Positions 40,523-48,360 of a stretch of 64,000 nucleotides of DNA are shown here, one piece after another; positions within the stretch are counted from its first letter, which is position 1; the number at the start of each line of letters is the position of its first letter. The stretch lies in NCBI RefSeq assembly GCF_029626265.1, contig NZ_JARUBN010000001.1, forward strand, positions 1,798,001 to 1,862,000, written 5' to 3'. The notes beneath the pieces are model-generated. The model ran no database searches and was not told where the DNA came from. It saw only the letters and a program-made list of their open reading frames with translations. The stretch is from Micromonospora sp. WMMD1102. Its GTDB lineage: Bacteria; Actinomycetota; Actinomycetes; Mycobacteriales; Micromonosporaceae. The translations under genes and the position numbers were made by a program.

Positions 40523-40761
40523 ACCGCGCGCCCGTACCCGGGGATGTGGTCGGGGTCGGCCCTGCCGCCAACATCCAGTTCCGGGGAGAACGCAAGCTCG
40601 TGCTGCGCGTCGTGGCGGTGGACTCCCGCCCGACGTACTACGGCTGGGCGTGGATCGCCGGCTACGTCCTTGGACGAAACGAAATCGCCACCGACAAGCG
40701 GGAAATCTATGTCCAGGTCGCCGGACTGAAGTTGTTGCGGCCTGCGGCACGGCGCATCTAA
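40519..40761 (+). CDS. Small protein coupled to the Cys-rich protein
   Basis: 80 residues with a compact beta-rich pattern (VPGDVVGVGPAANIQFRGER, LVLRVVAVDSRPTYYGWAWI, GYVLGRNEIATDKREIYVQV). No signal or membrane segment. The start overlaps the stop of the previous gene (ATGA), which argues for translational coupling and a joint role. I do not recognise the family. The sequence from 40762 to about 41024 shows no gene. Confidence 0.62.
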   Translation: MNRAPVPGDVVGVGPAANIQFRGERKLVLRVVAVDSRPTYYGWAWIAGYVLGRNEIATDKREIYVQVAGLKLLRPAARRI

Positions 40762-41024
40762 CCCGTACTGCCCCTGACCCCGGTGCCACTATCACCCGGG
40801 GGCCAGTAGCTGCTGTGTACGACTCCGGGTGTTCTGTCGGCTGGGCCGGGCCGCCGGGGTCGGTGGCGGGCGCCGCGTCGGCGGCGGTTGCGCCGGGCGG
40901 CAGGGCTGCGGCCAGCACGGCTACCCGGCATGGCGTAGGTCCCGTTCGGGTAACGGTTCGGCGCGGCAGGTCTGTTCTTCGGTGTTCTCGCAGGTCCGGT
41001 CGGTCTTCGTCGCGGCGGCACCGC

Positions 41025-41054
41025 TTGACAAGCGACCGGCGTCACACCTAGCGT
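41025..41054 (+). promoter_or_regulatory. Probable promoter of the orphan sugar-binding protein
   Basis: TTGACA (41025-41030) and TAGCGT (41049-41054), 18 bases apart. The direct repeats at 41067-41105 begin 12 bases after the -10, an operator-like position. Confidence 0.6.
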
Positions 41055-41066
41055 CCGGTTCTGTTG

Positions 41067-41105
41067 GATCGTTTCATTGCCGTACAGATCGTCTCGTTGC
41101 CGTAC
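41067..41105 (+). promoter_or_regulatory. Pair of 19-bp direct repeats, candidate operator
   Basis: GATCGTTTCATTGCCGTAC (41067-41085) and GATCGTCTCGTTGCCGTAC (41087-41105) differ at two positions and have a 20-base period, about two helical turns. The overlapping string TGGATCGTTTCA (41065-41076) matches the LacI-type sites TGAATCGATTCA at 60531 and TGAACCGTTTCA at 55826 at 10 of 12 positions each. Confidence 0.6.
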
Positions 41106-41268
41106 CGCACGACCCGTCACCGTCAACTACCGCCCCGCGACCCGGCAGGCGTCGAGCCAGGACGCGCCGCTGCCCACCCCGGCACCCCTGCGCCCGCACA
41201 GGCAAGCGGTTTCCTGCTCCGACGTCCGCACCACCGCACCGCCGGTCGCGCCTGGAAGGAGAATGTCC

Positions 41269-42564
41269 ATGGTGCACATCCGACGGGCCCGCCGAGCCGG
41301 AAGGGCGGCGGCTCTCGCCGCGACGGCCCTGCTGGTTCTGCCACTCGCCGCCTGTGGTGGGAACGACGCCTCGGACGGCCCGGTCACCCTCGACTTCACC
41401 TGGTGGGGCAACGAAGACCGGGCAAAGGTGACCGAGCAGGCCATCGACCTGTTCGAGAAGAAGTACCCGAACATCAAGGTGAACACCTCGTTCGGTGCCT
41501 TCGACGCGTACTTCCAGAAGCTCTCCACCCAGATCGCCGGTGGCGACGCACCCGACGTGGTCCAGATGGACCGTGCCTACCTGCGGGAGTACGCCGACCG
41601 CAACGCGCTGCGCGACCTCACCGAGTACATCGAGGACGGCACCCTGAAGGTCGGCGACATCACGCCGACGCTGTTGCCGGCCGGCAAGGTGGGCGACGAG
41701 ACGTACGCGGTGCCGATCGCGCAGAACACCCAGGGTGTCGTCTACGACCCGGCGCTCTGGCAGCGGGCCGGCGTGCCGGCGCCGAGCCCCGAGTGGAGCT
41801 GGGCCGACCTCCAGACGGCCGGGCAGAAGCTCAGCCGGTCCAGCGGCGGCAAGGTCGCCGGCTTCGGCGACTTCGGCTTTGCCATCGACTGGTTCGACAT
41901 CTGGCTGCGCCAGCGGGACAAGGCCATCTACACCGACGACGGCAAACTCGGCTTCACCGAGGCGGAGCTGACCCAGTTCTGGACGATGACCGGCCAGATG
42001 CGGGCCGTCGGTGCGCTGGCCCCGCCGGCGCTCACCACCCAGCTCGACGGCTCGGTGCAGAACTCCTCGCTGATCAAGAAGGGCGTCACCGCCGAGGTCA
42101 ACTACGACTCCGGCTTCACCGGCATGGTCAGCGCGTACGGCGCGCCGCTGGCCATCGCGCCGATGCCGAGCGACACCCCGAAGCGGGGGATGATCGCGGC
42201 GATGTCGATGGCCTACAGCGTGGCCCAGCGCAGCGAGCACCCTGAGGAGGCGACCATGCTTGTCGACTTCCTGGTCAACGACGTCGAGGCCGGCAAGGTG
42301 CTGGCGGTCTCCCGGGGCATGCCGGCCAACGCCAAGGTGCGGGACGCGATCGCGCCGAGCCTGTCCCCGAACGACAAGCTGGTCTACGAGTTCGAGCAGT
42401 CGGTCGTCGACAAGCTGCTGCCGACCCCGCCGCCGCAGCCCAAGGGCGGCGGCGCGGTGAAGGCCGAGTTCCAGCGGATCTACGACGAGGTCATCTTCGG
42501 CCGGATCCCGGCTGCCGAAGGCGCGAAGCGGGTTATCGACGAGGCCAGGGGCCAGCTCGGCTGA
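41269..42564 (+). CDS. Orphan sugar-binding lipoprotein, CUT1 type
   Basis: 431 residues. Lipoprotein signal with LPLAACGG, then a family 1 extracytoplasmic sugar-binding fold: VTLDFTWWGNEDRAKVTEQA, FEKKYPNIKVN, GDAPDVVQMDRAYLREYAD, and a C-terminal lobe with AVSRGMPANAKVRDA. GGAAGGAG at 41254-41261 fits ATG 41269 better than ATG 41263. No permease or ATPase gene is nearby. Two CUT1 permease genes without a binding protein lie at 58542-60340, and the promoters share a LacI-type motif, so they may be partners; this is inference. Confidence 0.88.
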   Translation: MVHIRRARRAGRAAALAATALLVLPLAACGGNDASDGPVTLDFTWWGNEDRAKVTEQAIDLFEKKYPNIKVNTSFGAFDAYFQKLSTQIAGGDAPDVVQMDRAYLREYADRNALRDLTEYIEDGTLKVGDITPTLLPAGKVGDETYAVPIAQNTQGVVYDPALWQRAGVPAPSPEWSWADLQTAGQKLSRSSGGKVAGFGDFGFAIDWFDIWLRQRDKAIYTDDGKLGFTEAELTQFWTMTGQMRAVGALAPPALTTQLDGSVQNSSLIKKGVTAEVNYDSGFTGMVSAYGAPLAIAPMPSDTPKRGMIAAMSMAYSVAQRSEHPEEATMLVDFLVNDVEAGKVLAVSRGMPANAKVRDAIAPSLSPNDKLVYEFEQSVVDKLLPTPPPQPKGGGAVKAEFQRIYDEVIFGRIPAAEGAKRVIDEARGQLG

Positions 42565-42654
42565 GCGTCGGTAACCGGCTCTCCTCGGTCGGGCGCCCAC
42601 CGGACGGTGCTGCGGGCGGGGCCGACCGCCCCGCCCGAGGACGGCCGACCTGCC

Positions 42655-42701
42655 GACGGCGGTGCCCGGACCAGCCGCTTTCTGGTCCGGGCACCGCCGT
42701 C
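42655..42701. terminator. Perfect 20-bp bidirectional terminator hairpin
   Basis: Arms 42655-42674 and 42682-42701 are perfectly complementary over 20 bp with a seven-base loop (CCGCTTT). It separates the convergent sugar-binding and IniB-like genes. Confidence 0.82.
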
Positions 42702-42717
42702 ACTGTGCGATTACGGC

Positions 42718-43719
42718 TCAGAGCAGGCCGTCGGTGAGCAGGTCGGTGGTGCCGCCCAGGTCGGCGGTGCCGCCGACCAGCCCGGTCACGCTGCCCACGG
42801 TGCTCTCGACGGTGCCGGTGACGCCGACGGTCCCGGTCACGTCGGTCACGCCGCCGACGGTGTCGGTCACGCCGTCCAGGCCGACGGTGCCGAGCGTGCC
42901 GTCGACGGTCCCGGTGACCCCGCTGACCGTGCCGGTGACGCTACCCACGGTGCCGTCCAGGTCGGCGACGTTGCCGAGATCCGCGACGTTACCCAGGTCG
43001 GTGATGGTGCCCAGGTCGGCCAGGTCGGTGACGTTGGTCAGGTCCGTCACGCTGCCCAGGTCGCCGGCCCCGACCAGGCCGGTGGTGCCCGCGACCGTGG
43101 AGGTCACGGTGGTGGCGGCGAAGTCGGCGGTGCCGAGCACACCGTCGACGGTGTCGACGCCGCCCGCGGTGCCGAGCACCGTCGAGTCGAGGCTGTCGGC
43201 CAGGTCGTGCACCCCGGACAGGTCCACGCTCAGGCCGTTGTCCAGGCCCAGCACCGGCAGGGTGGAGCCGACGCCGACCTCGACGCCGTTCGGGTCCACG
43301 CTGACGGCACCCAGGCCGGCGAGGTCGACGTCGACGTCCGTGCTGTAGACACCGGCGGTGAACTGGTTGGCGACGGTCTGCACCTGGCCGACGACACTGG
43401 TCGGGCCGAGGCTGACCGAGCCGAGGCCGAGGCTCTCCACCGCGCTGAGGTCGGTCAGCCCGGCCAGCGGTACGGAGTCGACAACCAGCGGGATGACGTC
43501 CGCGACGTCGCCGGGAACCACGTCGCAGAGCCCGACGCTCTCCAGCGTGCCGGTCGGGTCGAGCTCGTAGGCCGCGCGCAGGTCCACGTCGGTCAGCAGG
43601 TTGACCACGAACTCGTGCAGGGTCTGGGTCGTTTCCACGGCGGGAGCCGACTCGGTGGCGGGGGCCGGGGCGGGGGCCGGAGCCGGGGCGGGGGTCTCCA
43701 CGGTCGGTGCCGATTCCAC
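42718..43719 (-). CDS. IniB N-terminal domain protein with GTV repeats
   Basis: 333 residues. After a Pro/Ala-rich start, residues about 33-90 (LHEFVVNLLTDVDLRAAYEL, then DPTGTLESVGLCDVVPGDV) match the N-terminal domain of mycobacterial IniB. The rest is a low-complexity array of Gly/Val/Thr/Asp, many units of the type VTGTV or DLGNVADLG, with no Lys and hardly any aromatic residue. GAGGAG lies nine bases before GTG 43719. Mycobacterial iniB is induced by cell-wall inhibitors and sits with dynamin genes iniA/iniC; no such genes follow here. Role unknown; a wall- or membrane-associated repeat protein is possible. Confidence 0.75.
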   Translation of the reverse strand: MESAPTVETPAPAPAPAPAPATESAPAVETTQTLHEFVVNLLTDVDLRAAYELDPTGTLESVGLCDVVPGDVADVIPLVVDSVPLAGLTDLSAVESLGLGSVSLGPTSVVGQVQTVANQFTAGVYSTDVDVDLAGLGAVSVDPNGVEVGVGSTLPVLGLDNGLSVDLSGVHDLADSLDSTVLGTAGGVDTVDGVLGTADFAATTVTSTVAGTTGLVGAGDLGSVTDLTNVTDLADLGTITDLGNVADLGNVADLDGTVGSVTGTVSGVTGTVDGTLGTVGLDGVTDTVGGVTDVTGTVGVTGTVESTVGSVTGLVGGTADLGGTTDLLTDGLL

Positions 43720-44059
43720 GGTGACGATCTCCTCAGAGTTGGGCGGGATGATCTGGGCATGTCGTTCCAGATCTGGCGTCGACCGTACGGGCCTGCCGAG
43801 GTACCGGACATCGGGGACGACACCCCGTTCTCGCCCCAACCGGTTGGGTGTGCGAACCCCTGCCGGGTTAGGGGCATAGGGGGTGCCGACGGGTGCTGAC
43901 CCGGGGCTGCGGCTCGGGTGCCGGGCCGGTGCGCCCGGCCCGACCGACGGAACGGCCCAGCTCAGCCCAGCGCGGCCCGCCCAGCTCAGCCGATCGCGGC
44001 CGGCCCGGTTCCGAGCGGGCGGGTGCGCTCCGGTGCGGGGGCTGGACCGGGCACGTGCC

Positions 44060-44360
44060 CGGTCCAGCCGGCCGGCAGTACGCCGACTTCGGGGCGTGCA
44101 CCAGCAGCACCCGGGCACGGAACCGGTACAGTGCCGCCCCGACCGACTCCGCGACGGAGGTCGCCGCGTCGGGCGGATCGACCGGGGTGAACCGCGGCCG
44201 GGCGGTCCGATCGCGCCGATCCGGTCCACCCGGAACGTACGCCAGCCGTCCCGGTCGGCGTCCCGGGCGACCAGATACCAGCGGCGCGGTGTGCACCAGC
44301 CGGTGCGGCTCGACCCGCTGGCCTGCCGTGCCGTCCCGGCCGGTGTACCAGTCCGCAATC
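44060..44360 (-). pseudogene. C-terminal remnant of a WYL-domain regulator
   Basis: In one minus-strand frame AGQRVEPHRLVHTA is followed, after a shift, by PRRWYLVARDADRDGWRTFR and VDRIGAI, and after a second shift by RFTPVDPPDAATSVAESVGA and ALYRFRARVLLVHAPKSA. Joined, these spell the WYL domain of YafY/DeoR-type regulators. Two frameshifts and absence of the HTH part mark it as dead. The DinB-fold gene starts 19 bases away on the other strand; YafY regulators often control such a divergent neighbour. Confidence 0.78.
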
Positions 44361-44378
44361 GGGGCTAGCCTGCCAGAC

Positions 44379-44936
44379 ATGGACATCGACTGGACCGGAC
44401 AACTCTTGGACCAGCTGGACTGGCACTGGCAACACCAGCTGCGACCCCGGCTCGACGGGCTGACCGACGCCGAGTACCACTGGGAGCCGACCGGCGGCGG
44501 CTGGGGCGTACGACCGCGCGACGAGGTCGACCCAACCAGCGCGCACGGCGCCGGCCGGTACGTCGTCGAGTACGCGGTGCCCGCGCCGGTGCCGCCACCG
44601 GTCACCACCATCGCCTGGCGGCTGGGACACCTCGTGGTCGGAGTGTTCGGGCAGCGCAGCGCGGCGCACTTCGGAGCACCGCCGGTCGACTACGACAGCT
44701 TCGAGTTCGCGGGCACCGCCGACGCGGCGCTGCACCAACTCGACACGGCGTACGCGACCTGGCGGGACGGCGTACGCGGGCTCGGCGCGGCGGGGCTGGC
44801 CCGGCCGTGCGGCCCGGCCGAGGGGCCGTACGCCGACTACCCGCTGGCCGCCCTGGTGCTGCACATCAACCGCGAGACCATCCACCACGGCGCGGAGATC
44901 AGTCTGCTCCGTGACCTCTACCGGGCCCGGCGGTGA
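44379..44936 (+). CDS. DinB-superfamily protein
   Basis: 185 residues of the DinB/MSMEI-like four-helix fold. The likely metal ligands are His in TIAWRLGHLVVGVFG and in LHINRETIHHGAEI. Such proteins are mycothiol- or bacillithiol-dependent transferases or stress proteins; the sequence does not say which. ATG 44379 has no clear ribosome-binding site, so translation may be leaderless. Its presumed divergent regulator (44060-44360) has decayed. Confidence 0.8.
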   Translation: MDIDWTGQLLDQLDWHWQHQLRPRLDGLTDAEYHWEPTGGGWGVRPRDEVDPTSAHGAGRYVVEYAVPAPVPPPVTTIAWRLGHLVVGVFGQRSAAHFGAPPVDYDSFEFAGTADAALHQLDTAYATWRDGVRGLGAAGLARPCGPAEGPYADYPLAALVLHINRETIHHGAEISLLRDLYRARR

Positions 44937-44941
44937 CGGCG

Positions 44942-44992
44942 ATGGCGTACGAGTTCCAGGTGACCCAGGACAGCGCCGACCCGCACGTGTGG
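44942..44992 (+). pseudogene. N-terminal stub of a VOC-family gene
   Basis: ATG 44942 opens MAYEFQVTQDSADPHVW, which matches the common start of actinobacterial VOC/glyoxalase-like proteins (MAYEFQVTIDCADPH-type). After about 16 codons the resemblance ends abruptly. The matching C-terminal part of a VOC gene, on the same strand, appears at 48080-48272. Nothing else was identified in 44993-45249. Confidence 0.55.
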
Positions 44993-45249
44993 AAACGGCT
45001 ACCGCCACGGAATCTCCGGCGCCGGGGTGAGCGGCGCCTCGAGATCCCGGCTCGGCGCACCCGGTCCCGACGGCAACGGCCGTCGACGGCCGCCGTCGAG
45101 TGCGGTCGGGCATACATCGGTGCCGATAGCGAGATGGGATCAGGACGGCGGCTGCAGGTCAAACGGCGTCCACATGGGTCAGTTCTGCGGCTACGGCGGC
45201 CAGCTCGGCCTCCCACCTGAGGGATGCCCGGATCATGGGGAAGGGAGGG

Positions 45250-45972
45250 CTACGGGGTGATCGCAGGGAACGGGGCGTCGTGGTTGAGGGAGTTGATCAG
45301 GGTGAGGATCGCCTGGGGGCCGCCGTTCGCGTCCACGTACCGGCTGACCCTGCACGCCGCCTTGGCGTACACCTGCTCGTCGCTCCTCGCGGCCCGCAAC
45401 CACTCGTCGAGCGTCTCCGGCAGGGCCTCGTCAGAGGCGAGCCGGCACCGGTCCCCGCCGGTGTGCGGCAGCAGGTACCGCTCGTCGCCAGCGATCAGCA
45501 CCGCCAGGCCCTCGTCGAACCACTGGGGCACGTGTCCGGCGTCGAGGCGCTGATGCAGCTCGACGTGCGACATCTCGTGCGCCGCGATCACCGCATCGAG
45601 GCCGCGCGGAGACAGCATGACCGCGCGGTTCAGCACGGCGACGCCGCGTTCCCCGCCGCCGCCGATTTGGGAGTAGCACGCGGCGGTGTCGCAGGCAAGT
45701 ACCGTCGGCGAGCTGGCGCGGCCGCCGTAGAAGCCGGCGACTCGGGCGTTCGCCTCGGTGTACAGCGCCACGATCTGCTGTCGCCGGGCTTCGGACAGGC
45801 CCCGTTCGGCGTACAGCCCGTCGCGCAGCGGGATGAGGCCGTAGCAGCGGGGGCAGGTCGTCGCGGCGACGGACGGGTACGCGTACGCGAGCGCACCGGT
45901 GGTCGCTGCTAGCACCGCGACCAGCACGCCCGCCACCCACACGGCGACCCGCCGCCGTCGTGTCAGCTTCAT
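45250..45972 (-). CDS. Membrane-anchored zinc metalloprotease-like protein
   Basis: 240 residues. An N-terminal membrane anchor (VAVWVAGVLVAVLAATTGAL) leads to an extracytoplasmic domain with CPRC near its start and the gluzincin pattern AAHEMSHVELHQRL, followed 16 residues later by WFDEGLAVL: the HExxH zinc ligands and third-ligand Glu of the peptidase MA-like clan. Further Cys pairs (LACDTAACYS, DRCRLAS) suggest disulfides. ATG 45972 has GCGAGG upstream. Substrate unknown. Confidence 0.75.
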   Translation of the reverse strand: MKLTRRRRVAVWVAGVLVAVLAATTGALAYAYPSVAATTCPRCYGLIPLRDGLYAERGLSEARRQQIVALYTEANARVAGFYGGRASSPTVLACDTAACYSQIGGGGERGVAVLNRAVMLSPRGLDAVIAAHEMSHVELHQRLDAGHVPQWFDEGLAVLIAGDERYLLPHTGGDRCRLASDEALPETLDEWLRAARSDEQVYAKAACRVSRYVDANGGPQAILTLINSLNHDAPFPAITP

Positions 45973-46028
45973 CGGCACAGCCTCGCCGGGACGGTCACGG
46001 CGGTGAAGCGTGCCAGCCCGACCCGCCG

Positions 46029-46688
46029 CTACGTGCCAGCACGCAGTCCGAGGAAGGTGAGCACGGCGAGCACCCGCCGGTGGCCGTCCGGGCTCGCCGG
46101 CAACCCGATCTTGTCGAAGAGGCTGGCGATGTGCTTCTCGACGGTGCGTTCACTGATCCCAAGTCGCTGACCGACGGCCTGGTTGGAGCGGCCCTGCGCC
46201 ATCAGCCCGAGGACGTCGCGCTCACGTCCGGTGAGGCCGTCGAGCGCCCCGGGCCGCCGCGCGGCGCGACCGACGAGGAGTGCGACGACCTCCGGGTCAG
46301 TCACCGTGCCTCCGCGCGCGACCTGGTCGAGGGCCGCGGTGAGCTCCGCCACGTCGGCCACACGGTCTTTCAGCAGGTACCCGAGTCCGCGCGACCCGTC
46401 GGAGAACAGGTCGAGGGCGTACGTCACCCGCACGTGCTGGGACAGCACCAGCACGCCGGTACCGGGGTGGTCGGTCCGGATCCGCCGCGCGGCGCGCAGA
46501 CCCTCGTCGGTGTACGAGGGCGGCATCCGGATGTCGACGATGGCCACGTCGGGCCGCGCCGCCTCGACCTGGGCCAGCAGGGTCGGTTCGTCGCCGGCTG
46601 CGCCCACCACGTCGATGCCGGCCTCCACGAGCAGCCGCTGCAGCCCTTCGCGCAGCAGGGCGGCGTCGTCAGCCACGATCACCCGCAC
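46029..46688 (-). CDS. NarL-family response regulator
   Basis: 219 residues: receiver domain with phospho-Asp in VAIVDIRMP and Lys in YLLKDRVAD, and a LuxR-type HTH (LTGRERDVLGLMAQGRSNQA, RTVEKHIASLFDKIGL). Its start overlaps the end of the kinase gene by 10 bases, so the two are one transcript. The pair resembles the widespread actinobacterial NarL systems that control transporters or envelope stress; no target gene is evident next to it. Confidence 0.93.
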   Translation of the reverse strand: MRVIVADDAALLREGLQRLLVEAGIDVVGAAGDEPTLLAQVEAARPDVAIVDIRMPPSYTDEGLRAARRIRTDHPGTGVLVLSQHVRVTYALDLFSDGSRGLGYLLKDRVADVAELTAALDQVARGGTVTDPEVVALLVGRAARRPGALDGLTGRERDVLGLMAQGRSNQAVGQRLGISERTVEKHIASLFDKIGLPASPDGHRRVLAVLTFLGLRAGT

Positions 46689-47986
46689 GGCAGCTCCGCA
46701 CGCACCGTCGTGCCGCCGGCCGGCCCACCGCGTACCGTCAGAGAGCCACCCGCGCCCTCGACCCGCTCGGTGAGCCCGCGCAGGCCGCTGCCACCGGCGA
46801 TGTACGCGCCTCCGACGCCGTCATCCATGATCTCGATCATCACCCGGCCACGCCGCTCCGCCATCCGGACGCGCACAGCGGTTGCACGCGCGTGCTTCGC
46901 CACGTTCGCGAGCGCCTCCGCCACGACATAGTACGCGGCCAGCTCGACCGCCTCCGGCAGCCGCCCATCGCGCGCGTGCCACTCGACATCCACCGGTACC
47001 GGCGAAGCCCATGCCAGCTCCGCGACGCCCGCGCGGAGGCCACGCTCGACGAGCACGCCGGGGTGAATACCCTGGCTCAGGCGGCGCAGCTCGTCCAGCG
47101 CGGTGGCCAGGCCCGTCCGGGCCTCGGCCAACGCGGCGCTCGCCGCCGCCGGGTCGCCGGACAGTCGCGACTGCGCCACACCCAGCGCGAACGCGACCGA
47201 CACCAGGCGCTGCTGCGCGCCGTCGTGCAGATTCCGCTCGACGCGGCGCCGCTCGGCGGCGCCGAACCGCGCGGCAAGGCCGTCCAACTGGTCGCTGGCC
47301 AGGAAACCGAACGGCACGGCCGAGAACGCGGCCGAGAACACCACCCATAGCGCCAGCGCCAGGTCGGGCGCCAGCCAGCCGCTGGTGAGGTTTCCGACCA
47401 GCGCGGCGCAGGCCACCAGCGCGGCGCACCAGACGACGATCGCGGGCCGTGGAGCGCTCTTGCGGGTGCGCCGTACCAGCACCGCCATCACGATGACGGC
47501 CAGCACGACTCCCACGGCGGCTTCGACGTCAAACCAGATCGTGGCTCCCGTCGTGGTCGCCGCGAGATGCAGGCCGACCGCGTCGACGTAGCCGGCCACG
47601 GCCAGTGCACGCGTCCCCGTCGCTCCGAGCCGGCCGGTGGGGAAGGCCAACAGCAGATGCACGAACACGGCCGCGTACGCGTTACGCAGCGGCGCTGCGG
47701 CCGCCTCCAACACCGGCAAGTGCGTCCAGTCCAACAGGTGGACGAACCAGGCCAGGCCGACCGCCACCATGAGCACACCCACGGCCCGCCACCGGGGACG
47801 CCGCCACGCCACCAGGCCGGCGAGGCCGAACGACCAACCCACGACCGGAGTAAGCACGACGTGCAACACGCTCAGGCCGCCGCCGCGACCGAGCACGACG
47901 ACCGTCAGTGCCGTTCCGAGAACGGCGACAGCGATCCCCGCCGCGAACCAGGCCCTCCCCATCGTGACCCAGGGTACGGTGGCCAT
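46679..47986 (-). CDS. Sensor histidine kinase, HisKA_3 type
   Basis: 435 residues. At least six N-terminal membrane helices (about 10-225) with little outside them, so sensing is probably within the membrane. The phospho-His is in VERNLHDGAQQRLVSVAFAL, the N-box is AEALANVAKHARA, and DDGVGGA and GSGLRGLTERV are the G-boxes. ATG 47986 and ATG 47962 are both possible starts. It is co-transcribed with the response regulator gene. Confidence 0.9.
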   Translation of the reverse strand: MATVPWVTMGRAWFAAGIAVAVLGTALTVVVLGRGGGLSVLHVVLTPVVGWSFGLAGLVAWRRPRWRAVGVLMVAVGLAWFVHLLDWTHLPVLEAAAAPLRNAYAAVFVHLLLAFPTGRLGATGTRALAVAGYVDAVGLHLAATTTGATIWFDVEAAVGVVLAVIVMAVLVRRTRKSAPRPAIVVWCAALVACAALVGNLTSGWLAPDLALALWVVFSAAFSAVPFGFLASDQLDGLAARFGAAERRRVERNLHDGAQQRLVSVAFALGVAQSRLSGDPAAASAALAEARTGLATALDELRRLSQGIHPGVLVERGLRAGVAELAWASPVPVDVEWHARDGRLPEAVELAAYYVVAEALANVAKHARATAVRVRMAERRGRVMIEIMDDGVGGAYIAGGSGLRGLTERVEGAGGSLTVRGGPAGGTTVRAELPCG

Positions 47987-48079
47987 CAGGTGTGGCCGGC
48001 GTCGTGTTGGAGGCGTACGGCAAGCCCACCAGGGCCGGAGGGTCGCGTCTGCCTCCGCGTTCCGGGTCGCGTCTGCTCC

Positions 48080-48272
48080 CGCGTTCCGGAGAGCCGTAGA
48101 CGGTGAAGAACCGGATGCACCTCGACGTCCGCACCGGGTCCGACGACCTCACGCCGGTGGTCGAGGCACTGGTGGCCCGGAGTGCGACGTTCCTGCACCA
48201 CGGCCGGCAGGGCCGCACGGCTGGGCGACCCTCGCCGACCCGGAGGGCAACGAGCTCTGCGTCTCCCGCTGA
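48080..48272 (+). pseudogene. C-terminal remnant of a VOC-family gene
   Basis: Three frames carry successive pieces of a VOC protein: RVPES, then VKNRMHLDVRTG running to ATFLHHGRQG, and after a one-base loss HGWATLADPEGNELCVSR to the stop at 48270-48272. Upstream, the string CGGGTCGCGTCTGC occurs twice within 48035-48080. With the N-terminal stub at 44942 this may be the other end of one gene disrupted by the 3-kb segment between them. Confidence 0.72.
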
Positions 48273-48360
48273 GACGTCAAGTCGCCGGGCGGGTTGGCGG
48301 GCGGGAACGACCAGGGGAGTGGTGATCAGGCGGCGGGGCGACGAGCAGGCGGAGCGGCGG

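Noticed and set aside
40762..41024. Minus-strand reading AVLAAALPPGATAADAAPAT, resembling a signal peptide
   Set aside because: No ribosome site, no continuation into a recognisable mature protein and overlap with the small genes; chance Ala/Pro-rich sequence is more likely.
44993..45249. Minus-strand WEAELAAVAAELTHVDAV as a possible C-terminal gene fragment
   Set aside because: Only 18 residues with generic Ala/Glu helix composition; not enough to call a pseudogene.
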